NCBI GenBank assembly: GCA_905331475.1
Contig: CAJNYU010000714.1
Location: forward strand, 1-64,000
Length of the DNA stretch: 64,000 nt
From: Rotaria socialis
Lineage: Eukaryota; Rotifera; Eurotatoria; Philodinida; Philodinidae
Direction of reading: 5' to 3'
The translations under genes were made by a program, and so were the position numbers. Positions 48,157-57,330 of the stretch are shown here, piece by piece (positions within the stretch are counted from its first letter, which is position 1; each line of letters starts with the position of its first letter). The notes below the pieces were generated by a model. That model ran no database searches, was not told where the DNA came from, and saw only the letters and a list, made by a program, of their open reading frames with translations.

Positions 48157-51100
48157 ATGGAAAAAAATGAATATGCCCTCGATTATATTCTTCAAGCAGA
48201 ATAGTAAGAATAGAATATTTTAAAAAGATCAAATGAAATTGTTAAATTCTTTTAGTAATCTGCTTCGAAAACAATTTATACCTGGCATAATTGTCATTCC
48301 ATCTGGAAAATCAAATCTAAGTAAAATTCTTTTTTTTTATTAATCGATATATTGGTTAAAGCAATCGATTATTTCTAGTATGGAATGGTGTTCATTTTAT
48401 ATCTCAAGGTCCTTATGAAGGTGGCGTTTTTCGTTTTTCAATTCTAATACCCAATACATTTCCTGATGGCGATTGTCCAGTTTGTATTTCCATAGGAGTT
48501 GACACTGTTTTTCTCTAGTAAAAAAAATTTCGTTTTAGCAAGTATACTTTTCACCATCTGTATATCATCCTCAAATAAATGCACAAACAGGTGAACTTGA
48601 CATTAAACGCTATTTTCCTGTGTGGAAGTAAGTTAAGACATTAAAAAGAGTTTTGATCACGATGACAACTTATTTACATAGACGTAATGGGCATCATCTT
48701 TGGCAAGTACTACGTTATATTCGGCGTATATTTCAAAAAATTGAAATTACGAATGCAATTAATTTGGATGCAGCACAACTGTAAAATTTAGTCAAAATGT
48801 GTATCAAACCTTGTCTTTTTAAAATGTTTTTAGATATGAACATGACCCAGGAGCATTTCTCTTAAAAGTATCTGAATGTGTCAATCAATCAAAAGATAAT
48901 ATTTATATTCCCGATTCATTAACTTCTGATGATCCCCATGCTATTGTGTAAGTTGCATTCCCTTATTTAAAAAAAGAAAAGCTTTCATCTATAATGAATA
49001 ACTATTATCTTGCACAAAGATGTAGTTTCTATATAGAAAATTATAATGCAACTATACTATAAAAATGTAACGAACGGATAATTATTATTAAAAAAAACCT
49101 CGTAGATACTTCGTAAAGAAGCAAACGTTATCGTCACTAGTAAAGCAGCTAGTTTGAGTGCATAATTATGCTGAAATTACGTTGGTGTCAGAGCCGAACA
49201 TGATTTGATTAAAAATAAAAATATTTATCTTTTCTTTATGTTGAAAGCTAAACGTCAAAAAGTAAAAGATATTAAAAGGTCAAAAACGTCGAACTTTGAA
49301 ATATGTCTAAGGGTGATAAATACCGAAAATTCAACATCGAAGGGTTAAAAATCCTGACAGATCTTATATGGCAGTAATGATAGAGAAGACTTATTGTAAT
49401 AGGCCTTACAGTGCAACTTATTTCCTTATTTTATCTTGATACTTCGAAAATTTTCCTAGGATTGAAGAATAGGCACTCCTCCATATCAGTGACATAGCAT
49501 TTTTTGATGATTATCGAGTACAGAACATACTATATATAGACTTCCTCTATTTAATGATACATGTATTAACAGTTTCTATTGCGTACTGTTGATATATCAA
49601 CAGGCAACGGTACCTTCATCATCATGACTTTGATAGATAGTGCAATAAAGATAGTGCTACTCATTGACCTGAGAGTAGTACTCAATATAATCTAATGAAT
49701 AAGACGTTTACTACTAATATGCCGGAGAAAAGTTATCTACACTTGTCTACGTAAAATTTGTTCTCTACTGAAAAACTTCTAATTATTTTTTCTTCGTAAT
49801 GAAGATCGAAAAAAAAACAAATAATCTTATTTTATATCTGCATTAAGAGTTCTCGAAGTGAGTACATTCTCATACACAAGAGTTCAGCATCCATCTAAAA
49901 GCATTTTACTCAAAATAAATCTTAATAATGAGAAAAGCTCTTCGTTCTTGGATAGGGGTCCTTTATCTCTACGTCGATTGGTAATATGACTCGCACTGTG
50001 TGAACAGCATATTCATGTAAATAACGAGATAAAGCATGGCATTACCTGTATTGGAATATCAAAACAGTCATAGAGCATCAGTTTGTATTGATCATGCTTT
50101 CTGTTTTTATGTAAACAATGATTTTGACATACCTGCTTATTCTGAATAATATTACTCAAACGAATTAATGAAGAAAACAAAAATAGATAGGTTAACTTTT
50201 ACTAAAACTCAGTAAACAATAGAGGTAGTTGAATGATTGAAAGCATTTTCTAGTATTTAATATATTCAATTTAAACTAATAAAAGTTTGTTTTGATTCGA
50301 AGGCTTGTGTTTCAGGCACACTTCTCCATTGCTATAGAAAATATTTATTTTTATGTTCTACAAAAATTGCTATTTCCGTAGAATAAATCATTATTTAAGC
50401 TAATGAATTATCAATAAAGAAGAAAAACATCGTCAAATAAAATTGAAGGCTAGTTGCACGTAAATTCTTATTATTTACATAAAATAAAACAATGAGAACT
50501 TGTTAATTATGAGCCTTTGCGTAAGCTTATCACTTTGACTCAGTCTGTACTGTACTCATATAAGGTTTCATAATCAATCAGTCTTACTGTTATAGTTAAG
50601 TCTTTCTAAATGCAAACGTATCGATAATATTGCTCGATATCCACAGACGATCTTTGCGTCGTCCCATATTAGTACCAAATTCCTTTTCAAATTCAAGCAA
50701 CAATAATCTAAACTTCGGCTTTCTCGATATTTCATTGTTTCTTTTTGAAGTTTATCACTTATAAAAATAAATATTTCTTATAGATTTTCTCCGTGGAATG
50801 AAAGATTACAAGCGGTACAACAGCATCTTTTAACCGGAACAAAGGTAACTTGATGTTTAACTAATAGACTTTAAAAATTCGATATAAAATTACTTCGTAC
50901 CAGAAAACATTTTCTCCTACTGGTACAAATCAAAAAGAGGATAACAGTTTGTGTAAGTGCCTTAATGCATGTGCACGTTCTAATCTGATTTGTCCTTTTT
51001 TGAAAAAATGACTAGAAAACATTGTGTTCTCTTTATTTTTTCGCTTGGTTAATGAAAACTTGATAATGCTTCTTGTAATTTAAAATTTTAGTTGACAGTA

Positions 51101-51287
51101 AGATTCGATTTGATTCTTTACACATAGCATGTTTTTATTTCATTTTTAATAGATTTATGCATTGAAATTTTGTTTTCAATTTTTATTTTAGCAAGCGTTT
51201 GATAATATTCAAGGTTTATCATGGATGAAGCCAGGTGTTTATCAAATATTAACACGAGAAGATACTTTAACAAGCCATCAAAATTAA
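48157..51287 (+). CDS. AKTIP: AKTIP/FTS, catalytically inactive E2-like protein
   Basis: Exons 48157-48203, 48256-48320, 48379-48479, 48539-48627, 48682-48780, 48834-48947, 50784-50844 and 51192-51287 encode 223 aa. Every junction is GT-AG and in phase. The protein follows AKTIP closely: MWNGVHF-like WNGVHFISQGPYEGGVFRF, then IPNTFPDGDCP, VYHPQINAQTGELDIKR, RNGHHLWQVLRYIRRIF, FSPWN and GLSWMKPG. The position of the E2 catalytic Cys is occupied within GELDIKR, so it is a ubiquitin-conjugating-enzyme variant without ligase-transfer activity, as in other animals. AKTIP joins Hook and FHIP proteins in a dynein cargo-adaptor complex. The human N-terminal extension is missing. An optional exon may exist at 50904-50952, but neither donor keeps frame. 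Apparently cotranscribed with RFK. Confidence 0.9.
48948..50783 (+). other. Long AKTIP intron
   Basis: 1.8-kb intron before the FSPWN exon. No coding signal, tRNA or transposon was recognised inside. Confidence 0.7.
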
Positions 51288-51387
51288 CTTTATAACATAC
51301 AAAATGTTGTTGTCTTGTAGTTTTTTTCTTTTTTGTATCTTTTCTGCATATTTATTAATTCATAGTTGATATAATATCTTATTAGCA

Positions 51388-51399
51388 TATGATTTTTAG
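51388..51399 (+). promoter_or_regulatory. Candidate trans-splice acceptor of RFK
   Basis: The TATGATTTTTAG acceptor ends three bases before the RFK ATG and 112 bases after the AKTIP stop. Confidence 0.5.
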
Positions 51400-51402
51400 A
51401 TT

Positions 51403-53783
51403 ATGATCGAATTCCCATTTCCATATTTGACTACAGGCACTATTGTTCACGGCTGTGGGCGCGGAAGTAAAGAACTCGGCTGTCCTACAGGTATTTATAT
51501 AGAAACTAATGAGATATTTAATTAAATGTTTCTGTTTGAATTCTAGCAAATTTAGATGCAAGTTCTATTGAAAATTTACCATCGGAAATTGATGAAGGTG
51601 TATATTTTGGATGGGCGCAATTTTTAACAAACAACAACGATGAACTTTATAAACTTGTAGCTAGTGTGGGAACAAATCCATTTTATAAATGTAAAGTGAA
51701 GACGCTGGTATGTTAAGAAAATAATTATTTTCATTGTGGTTTTTAATTGAATTCAAGTTTAGGAAGTCCATCTGATGCATAATTTTGAAAGTGATTTTTA
51801 TGGTGAAAAATTAAAAATTGTTCTTCTCGGTGAAATTCGTAAGATGACTTCGTTTAAAGATGCAAGTAAGAAATGCGCATATTCCTTGTTGGTGAATACA
51901 ATCGAGTAACGTCACTACTGATTTACAAAAATTTTTGTATCGTTTCGTTCATTCCCTGGCAGAAATCTGCTTAAGTTCGTGTTCAATCAACTAAAGAAAT
52001 AGTTAAAATTGATTTTGATTATGAAACGTAGAAATTGAAATTATTTTGTTTTAACAGTTTTATGATTGTTTTAGAAATATAAAACTCGAAATCTTTAATA
52101 AACTATTTTGTTTTTTGAATATGTAGTTAATTCAGGAGACGCTATACGGTTAAAAATTTGAAAAAATGACTATTTAAGAATTGTAATCATGTGTTTCATT
52201 GTTAGGATAATGTTGAAATCGCTAGTCTTCATTTTGTTTTTAGATTTTTTAAATCATTGATTCTGATTCAATATCGTCGTTTCTTGTTTTTTTTCTTTAT
52301 AAAATCGCATTTAGACGGAAGTTCATAACGGAAGCTACGGTTTTTTATCATTTATTAATGAAGAATTATTTTAATGTAGTTATAACATATTACAAAGACT
52401 GCCTATCCGTTGCAGTGCAGCTTTTAGCATAAAAAAGCATGAACTTTATGAGTTCACACGGAAAAAAAATTTCTCATATTACTTACTAAGAATACATAGA
52501 ACAAAATGGCATAAATGTGTTCTAGGAAATGTTATTTTAATATTTGTAATAAATAAATATTCAAGCACTACTCTGAAAATTAATTTGCCTGCATCAGTTT
52601 CAATTCATCTCATAAAAGAAATAATGATCAGTCGGTATAACTAAATACAATATTGAAAAAAAAGAGTTGTTTTTTTCTCCCTTCTTTTGATTAAAAAAAA
52701 ACACCATTTTCAAAGAGAAAATTTTAGTCAAAAATGATAGAAAAATAATTTACCGTATGTACCAGCTAGCTATTGGTTGAAGATAATATTGTATATTTAA
52801 AAAATCGTTGCGATCTTATGTCTTATTATTCTGTATGGAAAGTTTCTAGCGATGGGTAAAAGAAGGTGAAATAGGAAGTAGTAACGCACTAAAGAAGAAA
52901 AACAAAGACAAAGTTATTCATCTAAAATAGTCATTATTTCCTTGTTGAGTTTGACAAAGGATTCGTATAGGCATTTCATAATTATATAATTTTATTCATG
53001 TAGAAAGATTCAATTGAATTTAAAAAGCGGCTCATAAAGCATAGAAAAATACAAAATGATAAACTGAATGAAAGACAATAATAATAGAAAAAAAGTTGAA
53101 TTTATTGACACATTTTTCTTGTTCAATCGACATATCATAAGCAACATATAAATCTCAGTGCAAAGAAAAACAACAGGAAATAATGAACGAGAATATAGTT
53201 ACTGTAACAATTAGTTTTCTTTTCTCCGTTGGTAAGGAATGTTTTCAAGAAATATAGCACCTACTAAAATTGAAATATCTGTCGAACGTAGAACATTTCC
53301 TATTCAACATTGAGTTCGGGCATCCGTTTCGGATACAAATAACATGTTAGATTTTCTATAATAATGATGTATATTCGTAGCTGTTTGCCACTATTATTCG
53401 CTTAGTTTTCTAGGCCACTATATATTTTTTATTTGTCTAGCTTGAGATGCTCTAAAAGTAAAAGTGGTCGAAGTGAAAAAGTTATTACATTCTAGACTTC
53501 TTATTTTTACAAACAATAAAATAACAATTATATGAGTAAAATGCAGCAAAACAAAAGCTAAATTTGCTGTACTAGTTGTTAGACACATTTATCTCTGAGC
53601 AAAATAAAAGACAAACATATTTCATAGGTTTTCTAAGCTATTAGCAATATTCTTTGCATTATGTATGCTTAATTTCTAGATGAATTGGCTATGGCTATTC
53701 AGAATGATATCGCTAAAGCCCACCATGAACTTGATTCTGATCAATGCCGTCAATATTTAAATCATCCATATTTTAAAAATTAA
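51403..53783 (+). CDS. RFK: Riboflavin kinase
   Basis: Exons 51403-51490, 51547-51707, 51763-51865 and 53680-53783 encode 151 aa, matching animal RFK (about 155). The enzyme phosphorylates riboflavin to FMN with ATP. Visible family motifs are GTIVHGCGRGSKELGCPTAN (nucleotide-binding glycine-rich loop and PTAN), GVYFGWA, SVGTNPFYK and the EVHLMHNFESDFYG segment that carries the catalytic Glu region. The C-terminal helix (MAIQNDIAKAHHEL) is on the last exon after a 1.8-kb intron. All junctions are GT-AG and phases fit. It follows AKTIP with only 115 bases between, and its acceptor-like TTTTTAG is three bases upstream of the ATG, suggesting an operon. Confidence 0.93.
51866..53679 (+). other. 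Long RFK intron
   Basis: 1.8-kb AT-rich intron before the last exon. Nothing further was recognised. Confidence 0.7.
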
Positions 53784-53862
53784 TTTAGATTTTTCTTCTT
53801 ATCGAATAATAAAACAAATCAAGTGTATGAAAAAAAAAGAAAAAAAAAAGACTAAAACTTTT

Positions 53863-54225
53863 TTATTCATCTGCGAACTCCATTGATTCGTCGTAACGTG
53901 TAGCAGCTGATACTTCACGGTTATCAACGTTGAATATCGGATGACGACCAAATGTAAAATTTTCAACACGTTTGTAAGCTTCAGATCTTTGTAATGGACC
54001 AAAGATCATAAAACAAACACCCAATATCGATAAGATTGATAAAACGAAAATAATGAGAAGTGAATTAGAAAATAAATTATTTGTCATTGTTGAAGATGAT
54101 GAAGTTGATATTTCATATGTACAATTTTCAAGTGTGCTGTTAATTAACGTATTTGCACATAAAATTGATGATGACAAATTATTCGAAAACTGAAAATGGG
54201 TGTCATTACGAATTCGTATCAACAT
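53863..54225 (-). CDS. Small single-pass membrane protein, unrecognised
   Basis: Single exon, 120 aa, ATG at 54225, convergent with RFK (79 bases between stops). The N-terminal 50 residues are polar with two Cys and several NxS/T sites (for example NLSSS, NSTLE, NCTYE). One strong transmembrane helix covers about residues 54-76 (SLLIIFVLSILSILGVCFMI). The C-terminal part is charged (RSEAYKRVENFTFGRHPIF) and ends acidic. The arrangement fits a type III or signal-anchor protein with a glycosylated outside and a cytosolic tail. The family is not recognised. Confidence 0.65.
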   Translation of the reverse strand: MLIRIRNDTHFQFSNNLSSSILCANTLINSTLENCTYEISTSSSSTMTNNLFSNSLLIIFVLSILSILGVCFMIFGPLQRSEAYKRVENFTFGRHPIFNVDNREVSAATRYDESMEFADE

Positions 54226-55649
54226 TGCGTATAGTAGTATAGATCAATTATATAATACGTAATAGTATAGAAAGCTTCATATACAACTATGAAGTCTTTC
54301 TTTTTGGCAATGACGCTTTAAGATTGACTTGAATCAAATTGATCTAATCGTTCTTTTGTTTCATAATTGTTTTACCATTATTATTTTTCTTTCACATACA
54401 TTTATATACTCATTCAGTCTACAAGAATTGAAATAAGAGAATAGAAAAGAAAAAGAAATAGAAAAACAAAAAAAGAGAACTTGTATTTCTATACTATTTG
54501 TTAAAAAACTGTCAGATTAGAGAAAAGAAAAGAAAAGATGATGAATTAGTTTTTTTTTTGTTCAAGTACCTTGAATGTTTTAGATATTTAGATTCTATGT
54601 TTCTTTATTTCTCAGTTTCCGAAGAATGCAATCGCAAAACTAGAGAGGTACGGAACGTTAAATATTTATGTTCTAGGTTGCTTTGTTCAAATGGAGCATT
54701 TTTAATACGGGTCTTTTGTAAAACGCATAACAATTACACGTAGCTCGATATGTAGATGTATATGCATGTGGATAAATAGACACAAGTAAATAATAAATTG
54801 GATACTATGACTGTTTCTCATGAGCTTACACGATAGCAATACTATAGAAAAAAAAACCATATGGCTACATCTGTTTGCTCTAATGTGGGACCAAGCGTAT
54901 AGACTTACTTTTTTCTTTTCTTTTTCTCTAGTATTCCATGTCAGCGACAAATCCAATATTCCAATCTATAGAGACAAAGAGAGGAAGAGAAAAAGACGGA
55001 AACAGTAACGGATTTAGAGGAGGAGCTGGTCGGACACTTGCTCGTCCTTTCAAATTTGGTACACTATTTTTCACAACGAAATCGAGCGAAAAGCGGTGTC
55101 ACATTTCATCGCATGAATTTCAAGATGCATTTTTTACGCATCATTGTCATTCGATTTTTATTAGCATCTCAAGTTCTCCATTGAACGTACATAGGTACGA
55201 AGAATATTACAAAAATAAGATTGGTCATGAAATAGAATTACCGTCACATCAAATACAATGACTAAAACCAATTTCAAACTGGGTGCTTGAAATAAAGCAA
55301 AGAAAAATATCATTAGTATTTATATTCTTGCATATACTTTTTCTTCCTGATGTTATGTAAACTACTGAGAGTAAATTAACTAAAAAGTTTTAAAATAAAC
55401 ATACACTAACGCCCTCTGTCAATTGAGATTTTCTCAAAATAGACTACTTTTTTTTAACAGCTAAAATATTTCATCGTTTTCCAATAATTAACATTCACGA
55501 AAGAAAAACGCTTGAAATTTTTCTTCAACTTGCAAATTTCAATTTGAAATATTTCTAATTGTTATGTTAAATCATGGAAATAATCCATTTGAGTTTTAGA
55601 TTGTTTATTTGTTCCAGTATCAATATTGTCAAGTTTAGAAGCGACGTAC
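54226..55649. other. Bidirectional spacer
   Basis: Separates two divergently oriented genes, so it probably contains both promoters. A frame of 107 codons at 54938-55261 is not convincing. An acceptor-like GTTCCAG (55612-55618) lies 31 bases before the ATG of the next gene. Confidence 0.45.
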
Positions 55650-56045
55650 ATGACTGAATCCTCTGATGATATCATTGTTCTTTCTGATGAAGACGAAGAA
55701 ATAAAAATCGAGTCTATTGCTGATGCAAAAATATCTAAACCTATCAATAAATCTCGTGCATGTGCAACTCGAAAAAATACGTCTTTAAAATCAACTATTC
55801 AAAATCGTGCACCCACACTTATTTTAACTGAACCAAAATCAATATCTTATGGCATTGAGCGCGGCTATAAACTAAAACGTATTCTTGGTGTCAAACGTTT
55901 AATAACTGAAAAACAATTACTGTACCTTGTTGAATATGAATTATGTGATGATCACGAATTTGTACCATCAAATATTTTGCGTCAATATTGTAATGAAGAT
56001 ATATTAATAGAATATCTTGAAAAATTAGCACAATTTACTGATTAA
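55650..56045 (+). CDS. Chromo-shadow-domain protein with SUMO-interaction motif
   Basis: Single exon, 131 aa from the ATG at 55650. The N-terminus contains SSDDIIVLSDEDEE, a textbook SUMO-interaction motif (hydrophobic IIVL followed by acidic residues), at about residues 5-18. A basic linker follows. The C-terminal part (about 73-128, YGIERGYKLKRILGVKRLIT ... NILRQYCNEDILIEYLEKL) matches the HP1 chromo-shadow domain in pattern (GFERG...KIIG...LVxA...VIxFYExxL). No chromodomain is present, in contrast to HP1. The shadow domain normally dimerises and binds PxVxL peptides. A nuclear heterochromatin or SUMO-linked role is inference. First gene of a tight three-gene cluster. Confidence 0.72.
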   Translation: MTESSDDIIVLSDEDEEIKIESIADAKISKPINKSRACATRKNTSLKSTIQNRAPTLILTEPKSISYGIERGYKLKRILGVKRLITEKQLLYLVEYELCDDHEFVPSNILRQYCNEDILIEYLEKLAQFTD

Positions 56046-56061
56046 AAGCAACGATATTTTG

Positions 56062-56073
56062 TTTATTTTCCAG
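56062..56073 (+). promoter_or_regulatory. Candidate trans-splice acceptor of RNASEH2C
   Basis: The TTTATTTTCCAG pyrimidine-rich acceptor ends 28 bases after the preceding stop codon and 18 bases before the RNASEH2C ATG. Confidence 0.55.
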
Positions 56074-56091
56074 ATAAAATATTCATCTAAC

Positions 56092-56415
56092 ATGTCTTCT
56101 AACGTATATTCAATGCCATGTTCGATTGATGTTCCATCAACAATTACTAGTGATATCAAAAGACATTTTACAAATTCAATTAAACAAAAAGATAATCATG
56201 ACAATAAATGTGTAGCATCATTTCGTGGTCGACCATTAGACGGCGAACAACTTAATATACCTGATGATTATATTGGTGTTTTAACAAACTCATCCAAAAT
56301 TGTTTCATCGTTCGATAAGTTAACATATTTCAATTTGGATTGTTCAACTTCAAAAAATGATTGTTTAGCTCGTAGTATAGCATGGCTTTCATTAGCAAAA
56401 ATACTTCATGAATAA
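56092..56415 (+). CDS. RNASEH2C: Ribonuclease H2 subunit C
   Basis: Single exon, 107 aa from the ATG at 56092 (human about 164). It is recognised by the SFRGRPLDGEQLNIPDDYIG segment (residues about 43-62), which matches the FRGRPLRGExxxxPxGxxG signature of the C subunit. A short conserved strand and the C-terminal helix follow (FDKLTYFNLDCSTSKNDCL, WLSLAKILHE). The subunit scaffolds RNase H2, which removes ribonucleotides and RNA from DNA duplexes in the nucleus. The shorter length reflects loss of the acidic loop and the tail. Stop-to-acceptor distances to both neighbours are 28 and 56 bases. Confidence 0.82.
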   Translation: MSSNVYSMPCSIDVPSTITSDIKRHFTNSIKQKDNHDNKCVASFRGRPLDGEQLNIPDDYIGVLTNSSKIVSSFDKLTYFNLDCSTSKNDCLARSIAWLSLAKILHE

Positions 56416-56459
56416 AAAAAATATATTCTGCTCTTTATGTGAAATAAAATTCTTCTGTT

Positions 56460-56471
56460 GATCTATTGTAG
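56460..56471 (+). promoter_or_regulatory. Candidate trans-splice acceptor of RPL15
   Basis: GATCTATTGTAG ends 56 bases after the RNASEH2C stop and 17 bases before the RPL15 ATG. An AATAAA lies between (near 56443). Confidence 0.5.
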
Positions 56472-56488
56472 ATTAAAAAGTTGACATC

Positions 56489-57226
56489 ATGGGTGCATAT
56501 AAATATCTACAAGAAATTTACCGTAAAAAACAAAGTGATGTAATGCGTTTTATTTTCCGTATTCGTACATGGCATTATCGACAACTAGCTGCTATTCATC
56601 GTGCACCAAAATCTACACGACCAGAAAAGGCACGACGTGTCGGCTATAAAGCTAAAGCTGGATATGTAAATAGACAAAATATTGTTGATTTATTAATTAT
56701 CTGTTTTTTTCTGTTAATATGAAATTTAGGTCATCTATCGTGTCCGTGTTCGACGTGGTTCACGAAAGAAGCCAGTACCAAAAGGTCAAGTATATGGTAA
56801 ACCAAAACATCAAGGTATCAACCAATTGAAATTTCAACGTTCATTACAATCAGTTGCTGAAGAACGTGTTGGACGTCGTTGCCCAACATTACGTGTACTT
56901 AACTCATATTGGATTGCACAAGATGCAACATACAAATTCTATGAAGTTGTACTTATTGATCCATGTCACAAAGGTAAATGAATCGAATATATTTGGTGAT
57001 ATTAGAATTGAGTTTCCAATGTTTATGATTAGGTATTCGTAATGATGCACGTATCAACTGGATCTGTAAAGCAAATAAGAAACACCGTGAATTACGTGGT
57101 TTAACATCAGCTGGAAGAAAATCTCGTGGACTTGGCCATGGTCATCGTTATTCGCTTGCAACAGGTGGATCACGTCGTACATGCTGGAAACGTCGCCAAC
57201 AGCTCAGTCTCCGACGATTTCGTTAA
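56489..57226 (+). CDS. RPL15: 60S ribosomal protein L15 (eL15)
   Basis: Exons 56489-56665, 56730-56973 and 57033-57226 encode 204 aa, exactly the usual animal length. The start is [20 protein letters not shown]. The basic [20 protein letters not shown], the [20 protein letters not shown] segment and the C-terminal [17 protein letters not shown] are hallmark stretches. It is a structural protein of the large ribosomal subunit. It is the last gene of the chromo-shadow-RNASEH2C-RPL15 cluster. Placing a highly expressed ribosomal protein gene third in such a unit is a common operon arrangement in trans-splicing animals. Confidence 0.97.
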
Positions 57227-57324
57227 AAGACAACAACAATATAAACGACAGCAATGCCATAGAAATTTTGTTTTTCATTTGTTGTTGTTGTTTTGTATTA
57301 TTCGATCCAAAAATTTAAGAAGAA

Positions 57325-57330
57325 ATTAAA
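57325..57330 (+). terminator. Poly(A) signal of RPL15
   Basis: The variant signal ATTAAA lies 99 bases after the stop and is followed by an A-rich run. Confidence 0.5.

Noticed and set aside
54938-55261. 107-codon open frame
   Set aside because: No recognisable motif, promoter-region position, many low-information stretches and no splice-consistent partner.
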